This document shows, one piece after another, positions 7,105-15,700 of a stretch of DNA of 64,000 bases. The stretch comes from Glaesserella sp041817755 (GTDB lineage: Bacteria; Pseudomonadota; Gammaproteobacteria; Enterobacterales; Pasteurellaceae): the NCBI RefSeq assembly GCF_041817755.1, contig NZ_JBGYBX010000071.1, positions 1 through 64,000 of the forward strand, in the 5' to 3' direction. Position 1 is the stretch's first letter. Each line of letters opens with the position of its first letter. Below the pieces are notes generated by a model, which was not told where the DNA came from, made no database searches, and worked only from the letters and a program-made list of their open reading frames with translations. Made by a program: the position numbers and the translations under genes.

Positions 7105-9171
7105 TTAGAAGGTGTAATTCACGGCTACACGATATTCACGACCCGCGCCTGGGAGAGAACTACGTTGCCAGTGAGGAACGTAGTTTTTATTGCCGATATT
7201 ATTAATCGCAAAGTTTACGTTCATTTTATCCGTATCAAACGGTTTCCAGTTCAGGGTTAAGTCTGTGATACCATAACCCGCTTTACCTTGAGTAGCGGCT
7301 CGAACGGTTGCATTAGATAAGAAGAAATTATCTTTCGCATCCAAGCCTTCCACTTGACGATGATGAACCGCAATTTCTACATTAGGTTTTTCAAATCGAT
7401 AACCTAAGGTTCCCGTCCAAGTTCTACCGATCGCGGCGGCATATTCAGGGTTTGAACTTAATTTATCGCCGTAGAAGCGAGGTTTACTGTATGCCACCCC
7501 TAAACGACCAAAGAAGCCGTTATACTTAACAAATGCGGCTAATTCATAACCGTGGTTTTTGATTTTGCCCGCATTGATAATTTCAGAGGCGCATTGAAGG
7601 TTAGTTCCGTCACATAAATGGTTATTACGACCTGTTGATGTACCTAAAGCGTCTTTAATGTTTTGCCAAAAGTAGCTACCTTCTACACCCCAAACACCGT
7701 TATCATAGTTAAAACCGATTTCGGTATTACGGGCTTTTTCGGCTTTCGTGCCGTCAGCAATAGACACGACACCACGTGCACCGTGAGACATTAGTGCATC
7801 GTGCATACGCGGGCTACGGGTTGCATAGTTATGGCTTGCACTCAAGGAGAGGTGTTCCATCGGTTGATAAATCAAACCAACACTAGGATTTACCGCACCA
7901 TCACTGACTTTTTTGCCGTCCATTGCTTTGAAGCGGAAGTGATCATAACGGATACCTGTTGTTAAAACGACATCTTTAATGAACGTAATCGCTTCCGTAT
8001 AAACACCGACATCACGTTTTTCTTGATTTACGACACCCGCACGCAAAATTTTGTTTGGTTTGACTTCTTGCTCACGATAATTCACACCGTATTTTAACAA
8101 CACGCTTTCGTGTACTTCAGAGTCGAAGTTAATATTTGCCCCAACGGTTTCTACTTTAGTTTTGGTTGTTCCTTGATTTTGCGCACCACCGGCATAACCA
8201 TTTTTCGAATCATCCACAGACCAACGACCGTGTTCTAAAAGATAAATATTCGCTGTTGCTTCTTTCACAAACCCTAACTCTTTACCTGTCCATTCTAAGT
8301 TAGTATTCGTTACAGTCATTTTACGTTCTGATGGAGCTTGGCGAGCATCTGTTAAACGGCTACCCGGTGAGTTATCCACAGGAAACTCTTCACGTACAGT
8401 ACGATCGCCTTTATGCTGCTCTTTCATATGGCTCAATACAAAACGATGATTTGCTACGTTAGTACCTACTTTGAATAAATAGCTGAGTTTGTCCAGTGCG
8501 CTATAAGGCACACGATTTGAACCGTCTTTACCATTTGTATAATTTTTACCGCCTTTGTAGTCGTCTTCATTAATACCGTTTACGGCGGCAACAAAGTCGA
8601 AGGTATCATTTTTACCGAAGGTAGATAAACCATAGTTGTAACCATCATTACTGTTATAACCGCCATTGACTTTTACGCCGAAATTTTTATTACTGCTGTT
8701 TTTGAGTAAATCTTCGGCATCAATCGTCTTAGCGATAATTGCACCGTTAGTTTGACCGATACCGGCAGAAGCACTCCCCGCCCCTTTTTGTACCGAAACA
8801 ATTTTCACTAACGCAGGATCAAGCATATGGCGACCTTGGTGATAGTGAATTTGGCTATCGGAATACGCATTATCGATTTTAACATCCACGGAGTTTTGCC
8901 CCATACCACGGATATATAAGTATTGGGAAGTTCCATTACCGCCACCAAAACCTATCGCAGGCTCATATTTGAGTAAACCACGCAGATCCGTTTCAACACT
9001 TTCGTCTTTTTTCTGTGTCGTCACAACATTACTTTTTACTTTTAATCCTTGATTATCAGTCACATTGATTGTATCAAGTTCCATCGTCTCGTTATTTTCT
9101 GCAAATGCGGAACCTACAGATAATGTACCTAACACCACGGCGGAGACAGGGAGTAATTTAAATTTATTCAT
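7105..9171 (-). CDS. TonB-dependent outer-membrane receptor (FetA/FrpB-like)
   Basis: A 688-residue protein with a cleavable signal (cut after GSAFA, about residue 24) and a short TonB-box region (MELDTINVTD). The plug carries YIRGMGQNSVDVKIDN and the VQKGAGSASAGIGQTNGA segment, followed by a 22-strand barrel ending in the terminal aromatic YTF. These receptors import ferric siderophores, haem or other scarce ligands using TonB-ExbBD. The plug resembles FetA/FrpB and related iron receptors, but the ligand cannot be read from the sequence. A Fur-like box lies upstream, which supports iron control. It has its own terminator and no transport genes beside it. A good AAGGAAAG ribosome site supports this start. 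Confidence 0.88.
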   Translation of the reverse strand: MNKFKLLPVSAVVLGTLSVGSAFAENNETMELDTINVTDNQGLKVKSNVVTTQKKDESVETDLRGLLKYEPAIGFGGGNGTSQYLYIRGMGQNSVDVKIDNAYSDSQIHYHQGRHMLDPALVKIVSVQKGAGSASAGIGQTNGAIIAKTIDAEDLLKNSSNKNFGVKVNGGYNSNDGYNYGLSTFGKNDTFDFVAAVNGINEDDYKGGKNYTNGKDGSNRVPYSALDKLSYLFKVGTNVANHRFVLSHMKEQHKGDRTVREEFPVDNSPGSRLTDARQAPSERKMTVTNTNLEWTGKELGFVKEATANIYLLEHGRWSVDDSKNGYAGGAQNQGTTKTKVETVGANINFDSEVHESVLLKYGVNYREQEVKPNKILRAGVVNQEKRDVGVYTEAITFIKDVVLTTGIRYDHFRFKAMDGKKVSDGAVNPSVGLIYQPMEHLSLSASHNYATRSPRMHDALMSHGARGVVSIADGTKAEKARNTEIGFNYDNGVWGVEGSYFWQNIKDALGTSTGRNNHLCDGTNLQCASEIINAGKIKNHGYELAAFVKYNGFFGRLGVAYSKPRFYGDKLSSNPEYAAAIGRTWTGTLGYRFEKPNVEIAVHHRQVEGLDAKDNFFLSNATVRAATQGKAGYGITDLTLNWKPFDTDKMNVNFAINNIGNKNYVPHWQRSSLPGAGREYRVAVNYTF

Positions 9172-9215
9172 ATATGCTTTCCTTAAGATAATGACTTTTT
9201 ACACTCACTTATTAT

Positions 9216-9230
9216 TGAAAACAATTCTCA
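9216..9230 (-). promoter_or_regulatory. Fur-like box upstream of the TonB-dependent receptor
   Basis: Read on the minus strand, TGAGAATTGTTTTCA matches the 7-1-7 Fur consensus TGATAATNATTATCA at 11 of 14 fixed positions. It lies 45 bp upstream of the receptor ATG, the right place to block its promoter when iron is plentiful. Confidence 0.6.
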
Positions 9231-9342
9231 ACAACAAACATTCAGGATATTCACATATTTCAAATAAACTGTCAACGGCTCTTGCATCAGTATTTTACTT
9301 GTAAAATTTTTGTAAGATCTTACCGCTTGTCATTTATCCGAT

Positions 9343-9356
9343 TTGATTTATATCAA
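9343..9356 (+). promoter_or_regulatory. FNR-type site upstream of the yagU-like gene
   Basis: TTGATTTATATCAA is a perfect match to the FNR consensus TTGAT-N4-ATCAA. It lies about 115 bp upstream of the yagU-like ATG, and about 50 bp upstream of a TAAAAT candidate -10 element, compatible with class I anaerobic activation. It could also act on the divergent receptor gene. Confidence 0.65.
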
Positions 9357-9471
9357 TCAATATGTCATTTATTGCTCAACCACTGAAAAAATTTTTGTAA
9401 AATGAAACCGTTTTGATAATTATTTGAAACATTTAAATAAATCATTTTTTATTCGTACTCGGAGAGCAATT

Positions 9472-10113
9472 ATGAGTCTATTTCAACAAACCGATCCGTC
9501 CCGCCGTCGTTACGGTTTAGCCGTATTCGTCGGTATTATCGCAGGGATTATTTCCGCATTCGTCAAATGGGGTGCCGAACATCCGTACCCGCCACGCAGC
9601 CCGATTGATTTATTCACTGCAGCGTGTCCGCAACCGGTATTAGATGCATTAAATTCCGGTGCATTAGCCATGAATGGAGCATTAGAGCAATGTTCTCGTG
9701 CCGTGTTAAACCCGCCGGCAGTTTTCTTACGTGATTACATCGGTATCGACCCTTATCAAACGGTTGCCTTCGTGTTTGCGGATCATCCGTTTAACGCCAT
9801 CGGTGTGACACATATGATTTTCTCATTGGTGTTTGCGATCGGTTACTGTATCGTGGCTGAAATCTTCCCGAAAATTAAATTCTGGCAAGGTATCGGCGCA
9901 GGTATCATCGCCAATATCTGTGTTCACTACATCACCTTCCCGGCGCTCGGTTTAACCCCGCCGGTTGCCGAATGGCCGTTTTATGAACATATTTCCGAAT
10001 TAGTCGGCCACATCTTCTGGTTCTGGACAATTGAGGTCATCCGCCGCGATTTACGTAACCGTATTACTAGAGAGCCGGATCCGGAAGTACCTTTAAATCA
10101 ACCGTTCCGTTAA
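9472..10113 (+). CDS. yagU: YagU-family (DUF1440) inner-membrane protein
   Basis: A 213-residue membrane protein when started at the ATG at 9472, which follows a GGAGAG ribosome site; a TTG start at 9424 would add an unsupported extension. It has a basic N-terminus (DPSRRRYG), a first membrane segment near residues 15-32, and two or three more hydrophobic segments after residue 100 (THMIFSLVFAIGYCIVAEIF, GIGAGIIANICVHY). A charged, Arg/Pro-rich tail ends the protein. This resembles E. coli YagU (about 204 residues), reported to affect acid resistance; the biochemical role is unknown. It is monocistronic, with its own terminator, and sits behind an FNR-type site, suggesting anaerobic expression. 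Confidence 0.8.
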   Translation: MSLFQQTDPSRRRYGLAVFVGIIAGIISAFVKWGAEHPYPPRSPIDLFTAACPQPVLDALNSGALAMNGALEQCSRAVLNPPAVFLRDYIGIDPYQTVAFVFADHPFNAIGVTHMIFSLVFAIGYCIVAEIFPKIKFWQGIGAGIIANICVHYITFPALGLTPPVAEWPFYEHISELVGHIFWFWTIEVIRRDLRNRITREPDPEVPLNQPFR

Positions 10114-10127
10114 TCCTTAATCCGGAA

Positions 10128-10153
10128 AACCGCAGTCTCTACTGCGGTTTTTT
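10128..10153 (+). terminator. Intrinsic terminator of the yagU-like gene
   Basis: An 8-bp stem AACCGCAG/CTGCGGTT with a 6-base loop is followed by a T-run (10148-10153), 14 bases after the yagU-like stop codon. Confidence 0.9.
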
Positions 10154-10248
10154 ATTGCTTTTCATTATAAAAAATAGTTTCTGAGACTTTTATTTCTTGA
10201 TTTGTCTCCGCCATAATTTGACCGTTTCATTTTTTACTTCACAATCCT

Positions 10249-10908
10249 ATGAATTGGTCTTACGTTATTGATTCCGTTCCGCGTTTTGCGGATGCCGCGT
10301 GGATTACGCTACAACTGTCCTTTTGGGGAATCTTATTGTCCCTTCTGCTTGGCACCGTTATCGCCGTCATTACGGCTTACCAAATCCGTCCCTTCACGTC
10401 GCTCGCCCGTGCTTATGTCGAATTATCCCGTAATACGCCGTTGCTGATTCAACTCTTCTTTCTTTACTACGGCTTGCCCAAAATCGGGATCAAATGGGAC
10501 GGTTTTACCTGTGGCGTGATTGCGTTGGTTTTTCTCGGTGGAAGCTATATGGCGGAAGCGCTACGCGCCGGCTTACTTGCGATCCCCAAAGGGCAAACGG
10601 AAGCGGCAAAATCAATCGGGTTGAACCGTTTTCAAATTTTCCGTTATGTGATTTTTCCACAGGCTTGGGCGATTTCTCTTCCGGCTTTAGGTGCGAATGT
10701 TTTATTTTTAATTAAAGAGTCATCGGTCATCAGTGCCGTTGCCGTAGCGGAGTTGATGTTTGTGACCAAAGATATCATCGGCATGGATTACAAAACCAAT
10801 GAAGCGCTATTTTTGCTGTTTGTCAGTTATTTAGTGATTTTATTACCGGTTTCGCTGTTGGCCCGCTATGCGGAAAACCGTGTAAGGAGAGCGAAATATG
10901 GGGTTTGA
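10249..10908 (+). CDS. Polar amino-acid ABC transporter permease (PEB1-system-like)
   Basis: A 219-residue HisM/GlnP-family permease with about five membrane segments. The EAA loop (EALRAGLLAIPKGQTEAAKSIGL, residues about 104-126) binds the ATPase. The segment ESSVISAVAVAELMFVTKDIIGMDYKTNEALFLL recalls the Campylobacter PEB1 aspartate/glutamate permease, but the substrate is not proven. The start has no clear ribosome site (upstream is TTCACAATCCT), as if translation was once coupled to a lost upstream gene. It overlaps the next permease by 11 bp. No binding protein or ATPase of this system lies beside it, so it must borrow partners encoded elsewhere or be a remnant. Confidence 0.88.
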   Translation: MNWSYVIDSVPRFADAAWITLQLSFWGILLSLLLGTVIAVITAYQIRPFTSLARAYVELSRNTPLLIQLFFLYYGLPKIGIKWDGFTCGVIALVFLGGSYMAEALRAGLLAIPKGQTEAAKSIGLNRFQIFRYVIFPQAWAISLPALGANVLFLIKESSVISAVAVAELMFVTKDIIGMDYKTNEALFLLFVSYLVILLPVSLLARYAENRVRRAKYGV

Positions 10909-11566
10909 TTGGTTATTTGAAGGCGAGAATGCCGTTAGGCTGGCACAAGGTTTATGGCTGACTGCGCAAATTTCGTTTATCTCGGTCGGGATTGCGCTGA
11001 TTTCCGGCACCTTATTCGGTTTGTTAATGCGTACAAAAAATAAGATCGTGCGGGGATGTTGTCGCTTTTATCTCGAAACAGTGCGTATCGTACCGATTTT
11101 GGTCTGGTTGTTTATGCTTTACTTCGGGCTGTCCACGTGGTTCGGTATTCAAACCAGCGGTTTGTGGATCTGTATTTGGGTCTTTGTACTATGGGGAACG
11201 GTAGAAATGGGCGATTTGGTACGCGGTGCTTTAGGCTCGATTGAAAAACACCAAATTGAATCGGCAAAAGCGATCGGATTAAAGCCTTGGCAAATATTTT
11301 GGCATATCGAACTGCCGCAAGGAACCCGACGTGTTCTTCCCGGGACAATCAATCTCTTCACCCGTATGATAAAAACCAGTTCGTTGGCGGCATTGATCGG
11401 CGTCATTGAGGTGGTTAAAGTCGGGCAACAAATTATTGAAAATTCACTGTTAACCAATCCGAATGCCTCTTTCTTCGTTTACGGGTTGATTTTTGTGCTG
11501 TATTTCTTAATTTGCTACCCTCTATCACTCTTGGCGACACGGCTGGAACAGAAGTGGGTTGATTAG
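10898..11566 (+). CDS. Polar amino-acid ABC transporter permease, second subunit
   Basis: A 222-residue permease of the HisM/GlnP family, the heterodimer partner of the preceding one. Membrane segments lie near residues 20-42, 60-85, 92-110 and 185-212. The EAA loop is LVRGALGSIEKHQIESAKAIGLKPWQ (about residues 107-132). The reading frames overlap by 11 bp, so translation is coupled. It ends 12 bp from the convergent trkA gene, and no ATPase or binding-protein gene follows. Together the two would form a full membrane channel for an amino acid of the acidic or polar type. Confidence 0.88.
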   Translation: MGFDWLFEGENAVRLAQGLWLTAQISFISVGIALISGTLFGLLMRTKNKIVRGCCRFYLETVRIVPILVWLFMLYFGLSTWFGIQTSGLWICIWVFVLWGTVEMGDLVRGALGSIEKHQIESAKAIGLKPWQIFWHIELPQGTRRVLPGTINLFTRMIKTSSLAALIGVIEVVKVGQQIIENSLLTNPNASFFVYGLIFVLYFLICYPLSLLATRLEQKWVD

Positions 11567-11578
11567 ATTTAAAGTGTG

Positions 11579-12955
11579 TTATAAGAAAAACGTACCTAAT
11601 TGGAACAATTTTTCAATTTCACTCGATTGTTTTCGGTCGTTAACGAACACAATGACATGGTCGCCTTCTTCGATGACGGTCGATTTATGCGCAATCATCA
11701 CTTGATGCCCTCGCACAACGGCACCGACAATTGTCCCCTGCGGTAATTTTAATTCACCGATTTTACGACCGACGACCCGCGATGATTCGCTATCTCCATG
11801 AGCCACAGCCTCAATCCCTTCCATCAGCCCTTGTTTGAATGCGGCAACACGCACAATATCACCTTTTCTGACATGGTTCGACAAAGCTGAAATCGTCGCT
11901 TGTTGCGGTGACAGGGCAATATCAATCGTACCGCCTTGGATTAAGTGCAAATAGGCCATTCGCTGTACCAGCACGATTGCTTTTTTTGCCCCTAACCGCT
12001 TGGCTAACAACGACGACATAATATTTGCCTCGTCGTCACTGGTTAACGCCAAAAACAGATCGATATCTTCAATATGCTCTTCAAACAATAATTCCTGATC
12101 TGACGCATCACCACACAATACAAGAGTTTTAGATAATTTTGTCGCCAGCTTTTCCGCACGCTCCTGATTTCGTTCAATCAACTTCACGCTGCATTTATCT
12201 TCTAACGCCTGTGCTAAGGCGGTACCCACGTTTCCGCCACCGACAATCATAACCCGACGGTGCGGTTTATCAAGGCGTTGCAACTCCGCCATAATGGCTT
12301 TGATATGTTGCGTCGCACAAATAAAGAAAACTTCGTCACCGGCTTCAATAATCGTCGAACCTTGCGGGACAAAGGCTTTATCCTGACGGAAAATCGAGAC
12401 GATTCTTGCTTCAATATGCGGTAAATGATCGCCCAACGCCGAAATCGGGTAACCGACCAGCGGTCCGCCGTAATACGCTTTGACACTGACCAAACTCACC
12501 AAATCATCCGCAAAATGCGCGACCTGTAATGCACCCGGATAATCGACAAGGCGTAGAATATCCTGTGTGACCAATAATTCCGGCGCAATAATATGATCAA
12601 TCGGCAGCACGTCATCATTAAATAACGCTTCTCTTTCCCGCACATAATCCGGATTACGGATACGGGCGATTTTGGTCGGTATATGGAATAACGTATAAGC
12701 AATTTGGCAAGCAATCATGTTGCTTTCATCACTGTTCGTTACCGCAACTAACAAATCCGCATCGCTTGCGCCTGCTTCACGTAAAACCCGAGGCGAAGCG
12801 GCGTTTCCTCTGATCACCCGCAGGTCATGTTTGTCTTGTAGCTTGGTCAAACGCTCTTGGGTGTCATCAATAATCGTAATATCGTTATCGTCATTGGCGA
12901 GGTTTTCCGCCAAAGTCGCACCGACTTGCCCGGCCCCTAAAATGATTATTTTCAT
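11579..12955 (-). CDS. trkA: Trk system potassium uptake protein TrkA
   Basis: A 458-residue peripheral membrane protein that gates TrkH/TrkG potassium channels in response to NAD(H). It is a tandem of two RCK units: a Rossmann fold with IILGAGQVGATLAENLA at the N-terminus, a TrkA-C domain, a second Rossmann fold (VMIVGGGNVGTALA, about residue 235) and a second TrkA-C domain near the end. Length matches E. coli TrkA (458). The ATG follows the rsmB stop by one base, so it is the last gene of fmt-rsmB-trkA, a conserved gammaproteobacterial order. No TrkH gene lies in the window. Confidence 0.97.
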   Translation of the reverse strand: MKIIILGAGQVGATLAENLANDDNDITIIDDTQERLTKLQDKHDLRVIRGNAASPRVLREAGASDADLLVAVTNSDESNMIACQIAYTLFHIPTKIARIRNPDYVREREALFNDDVLPIDHIIAPELLVTQDILRLVDYPGALQVAHFADDLVSLVSVKAYYGGPLVGYPISALGDHLPHIEARIVSIFRQDKAFVPQGSTIIEAGDEVFFICATQHIKAIMAELQRLDKPHRRVMIVGGGNVGTALAQALEDKCSVKLIERNQERAEKLATKLSKTLVLCGDASDQELLFEEHIEDIDLFLALTSDDEANIMSSLLAKRLGAKKAIVLVQRMAYLHLIQGGTIDIALSPQQATISALSNHVRKGDIVRVAAFKQGLMEGIEAVAHGDSESSRVVGRKIGELKLPQGTIVGAVVRGHQVMIAHKSTVIEEGDHVIVFVNDRKQSSEIEKLFQLGTFFL

Positions 12956-12956
12956 C

Positions 12957-14258
12957 TTAATTTACTTGCTTGATTAATTTGGCATAAAAGAAACCGTCAC
13001 CGCTGTTTTCGGCAGGCAGAAACTGCTTCTGCTCAACGATTTCACCGTTAAAATGCATGTTAACCAATTTTGCATCCTGATTTTCTTGGATAAAGTGCTG
13101 GATTTGCTGACTGTTTTCTTCCGGTAACACAGAACAAGTGGCATACAGCAACACGCCGTTGGGTTTGAGCCTTGCCCAAAGTGCTTTGAGAATGCTCCCC
13201 TGCAATTCCGCCAACTCAGCAATATCCTCTTCTTTGCGTAGCCATTTAATATCCGGGTGACGGCGGATTACCCCCGTTGCAGAGCAAGGAGCATCAAGTA
13301 AAATTTTATCGAACATCTCACCGCTTGTAAGCCACTGTTCAGGCTGGCTGGCATCACCGCAAATCACCGTTGCCGTTTGGTTTAAACGGGCTAAATTCTC
13401 TTTAACCCGAACTAAACGGGCTTCTTCAATATCTAACGCAATCACTTTTGCTTGCGGTGCTTTTTCTAAAATATGGGTCGTTTTGCCCCCTGGTGCCGCA
13501 CAGGCATCTAAAATCAACTCGCCGTTTTGTGCATCAAGTAATTCGGCAGACCATTGTGCGTGTGCATCTTGCACCGTTACCCAACCTTGCTCAAAGTGGG
13601 GAAGCTGGCTTACCGACACGGCTTTATCTAATAAAACCGCACAATCAGGCACGCAAGCGGTCTGTTCTTCGTGATTTTTTGCAAGATCGCCTAACAATGC
13701 CATATAGTCCGCTCGGTTAGTCCGTTGAGCATTAACCCTAATCCACATCGGCGGTTTCTGGTTATTTGCATCGACAATCTCTCGCCAATTCGGATAGGCT
13801 TGTTTCAGCTTATTCACCAACCATTCAGGGTGTAGCGTTTGCCAATGTTTATCCACTTTCGCCAAAATTGCTTCTTGCTCACGCAGAAAACGGCGAAGCA
13901 CCCCGTTAGTCAAGGCTCGAAAGCTATCCAACTTTAACGCTTTTGTGGCATTAACCACTTCATCTACCGCGGCGTGGGGCGGTACTCGCATATAAAGTAG
14001 CTGATACAAGCCGACCAAAAGCAAACAATGCACCAAGCGAGTTTTGTTTTTCAGCGGTTTTTCCACCAATAATTTGATAATCGCTTCCAAACGGGGCAAC
14101 ACACGGCAAATGCCAAAGGTCGTTTCCTGTACCCACGCTAAATCCTTAGCATCGAGTTGCGATTGTGCTTCGGGGATCAAGGTTGAAAGGGATTTGCCCT
14201 GATCCAACACCTGTAAAATAATCTGTGCCGCAACGACACGAGCGGAATGTTTTTTCAT
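12957..14258 (-). CDS. rsmB: 16S rRNA (cytosine-C5-967) methyltransferase RsmB
   Basis: A 433-residue enzyme that methylates C967 of 16S rRNA using S-adenosylmethionine. An N-terminal NusB-like RNA-binding domain (residues 1-140) is followed by the Rossmann methyltransferase. The SAM loop is DACAAPGGKTTHILE (about residues 251-265), with the conserved Asp of DIEEARL. Both Sun/NOP2 cysteines are present, in LLDAPCSATGVIRRHP and YATCSVLPEEN, the latter being the catalytic one. The start overlaps the fmt stop in a TAATG, so translation is coupled. It contains two uptake-signal cores but looks intact. Confidence 0.97.
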   Translation of the reverse strand: MKKHSARVVAAQIILQVLDQGKSLSTLIPEAQSQLDAKDLAWVQETTFGICRVLPRLEAIIKLLVEKPLKNKTRLVHCLLLVGLYQLLYMRVPPHAAVDEVVNATKALKLDSFRALTNGVLRRFLREQEAILAKVDKHWQTLHPEWLVNKLKQAYPNWREIVDANNQKPPMWIRVNAQRTNRADYMALLGDLAKNHEEQTACVPDCAVLLDKAVSVSQLPHFEQGWVTVQDAHAQWSAELLDAQNGELILDACAAPGGKTTHILEKAPQAKVIALDIEEARLVRVKENLARLNQTATVICGDASQPEQWLTSGEMFDKILLDAPCSATGVIRRHPDIKWLRKEEDIAELAELQGSILKALWARLKPNGVLLYATCSVLPEENSQQIQHFIQENQDAKLVNMHFNGEIVEQKQFLPAENSGDGFFYAKLIKQVN

Positions 14259-15208
14259 TAGAGAACGCTTCCTACTTTAAACCAATCCCCCCGACCGTTT
14301 AAGAAATCTTGTACGGACATCGGTTTCTTGCCTGCCGGCTGAAGTTGTGTAATGTTTAACACACCTTGTTGAGTGGCAATTTGGATACCGTTTTTATCCA
14401 CCGCCAACACCGTGCCGACCGCTTTCTCTTGGTGTGGCAGAACCTCAGCTTGATACACTTTTATCCGCTCTTCCACTTCATTCACCATCAAGGTTAAATA
14501 TGCCATCGGGGCAGGATTAAAGGCACGGATATTACGCTCAAGCTGACAAGCGGTCAGATTCCAATCTAATTTTGCTTCTTCTTTTGTCAATTTTTCAGCG
14601 TAGTTCGCTTGCTCGTCTTGCTGTTTTTCAGGCTTAAACTGACCGCTTGTTAAACCGTTTAAGACTTCAAGCAAAGCTGGCGGTGCAAGCTCGGCAAGTT
14701 TGGCATACAAGCTGGCGGACGTTTCGGTTGCTAAAATCGGCGTCGTTACCTTATGCAACATATCACCCGTATCTAAGCCAATATCCATCTGCATAATGGT
14801 CACGCCCGTTTCCGTATCGCCAGCCCAAATTGAACGCTGAATAGGTGCAGCCCCACGCCAACGTGGTAACAACGAACCGTGAACATTTAAGCAACCATAT
14901 TTCGGTGCTTTTAACACCGCTTCCGGCAGAATTAAGCCATAAGCCACCACAACCATCACATCAGCGTTTAACGCCTGTAACTCTGCCTGAGCCTCTTCTT
15001 TGCGTAACGATTTCGGCTGATACACAGGAATATGATGTGCTTCCGCCAATTGTTTTACAGGGCTGGCTTGTAGCTTTTTCCCACGCCCGGCAGGCTTATC
15101 CGGCTGTGTATAAACGGCAATAACGTTATGTTCCGAATTTAACAAGGCTTGTAAATGGGTTGCGGCAAAATCGGGGGTGCCGGCGAAAATAATATTAAGT
15201 TTCTTCAT
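14258..15208 (-). CDS. fmt: Methionyl-tRNA formyltransferase
   Basis: A 316-residue enzyme that formylates initiator Met-tRNA with 10-formyl-tetrahydrofolate. The start is placed at MKKLNIIFAGTPDFA, the usual family N-terminus; the reading frame is open a further 12 codons, but into the preceding terminator hairpin. The folate-binding and catalytic parts include QPDKPAGRGKKLQ, NVHGSLLPRWRGAAPIQRSI (catalytic Asn and His) and MDIGLDTGDML; the C-terminal OB-like tRNA domain begins near residue 205. The usual upstream partner def (peptide deformylase) is absent. Only about 10-14 bases separate the start from the T-run of the uspA terminator, so a promoter inside uspA or read-through is implied. 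No clear ribosome site is visible. Confidence 0.96.
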   Translation of the reverse strand: MKKLNIIFAGTPDFAATHLQALLNSEHNVIAVYTQPDKPAGRGKKLQASPVKQLAEAHHIPVYQPKSLRKEEAQAELQALNADVMVVVAYGLILPEAVLKAPKYGCLNVHGSLLPRWRGAAPIQRSIWAGDTETGVTIMQMDIGLDTGDMLHKVTTPILATETSASLYAKLAELAPPALLEVLNGLTSGQFKPEKQQDEQANYAEKLTKEEAKLDWNLTACQLERNIRAFNPAPMAYLTLMVNEVEERIKVYQAEVLPHQEKAVGTVLAVDKNGIQIATQQGVLNITQLQPAGKKPMSVQDFLNGRGDWFKVGSVL

Positions 15209-15217
15209 CATTGATAA

Positions 15218-15245
15218 TAAAAATGCCATTCTATTGAATGGCATT
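15218..15245 (-). terminator. Intrinsic terminator of the universal stress protein gene
   Basis: On the minus strand a perfect 10-bp stem (AATGCCATTC/GAATGGCATT) with a 4-base loop is followed by TTTTTATT. It ends the TAXI-TRAP-usp operon immediately before the fmt start codon. Confidence 0.85.
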
Positions 15246-15265
15246 ATTGTAACGCAAAATAAAGC

Positions 15266-15691
15266 TTAACGCAGAACCAAAATCGGTTTATCGCTGTGTC
15301 GAGCTACTTTCACGGTATTTGAACTCAACCCTTTCGCTTTAGGTTTACTGCTTGCCAGCATCACGATCAGATCAACGGATTTTTCTTCGGCAATACGGTT
15401 GATCTCTTCGTAGATAGTGCCATGAGCCACAATGTGCTGAACCTTTGCGCCCTCCGGGAAGTTAGCTTGGGTAAAAGCGTGTAAGGCTTTGTTCGCTTCT
15501 TCCACCACGGATTTATCGAAATTTTTCGGTAAAAATGCAGAAATAAAGCTGTCGTCAATCGGTTCGATAATGGTCACAACCCGATATACCGCATCGGGAT
15601 TGTTCGCCGTGAGTTTTAATGCCGTATCAACCACATACTTAGCGCTATTGAGATCGTTTAAGTCGATCGCAAGGAGAAGTTTGTTATACAT
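15266..15691 (-). CDS. Universal stress protein (UspA family), TRAP-associated
   Basis: A 141-residue protein with the UspA alpha/beta fold: YNKLLLAIDLND at the N-terminus and the C-terminal segment SSNTVKVARHSDKPILVLR, which keeps the VxRHSxxPVLVV-like ending. The central ATP loop is poorly kept: LASSKPKAKG stands where ATP-binding members have G-2x-G-9x-G(S/T). It starts 9 bp after the fused TRAP permease stop and is clearly in its operon, as in TeaD of the Halomonas ectoine TRAP system, which modulates transport. A regulatory role on the TRAP transporter is therefore likely but inferred. A strong terminator follows. Confidence 0.88.
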   Translation of the reverse strand: MYNKLLLAIDLNDLNSAKYVVDTALKLTANNPDAVYRVVTIIEPIDDSFISAFLPKNFDKSVVEEANKALHAFTQANFPEGAKVQHIVAHGTIYEEINRIAEEKSVDLIVMLASSKPKAKGLSSNTVKVARHSDKPILVLR

Positions 15692-15700
15692 AATTTGTCC

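Larger units (their letters stand above)
9172..9471. other. Divergent control region between receptor and yagU-like gene
   Basis: This 300-base A+T-rich spacer carries a Fur-like box near the receptor (9216-9230), an uptake signal (ACCGCTTGT, 9322-9330) and an FNR-type site (9343-9356). A possible TAAAAT -10 element for the rightward gene lies at 9396-9401. I see no coding sequence. Confidence 0.6.
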
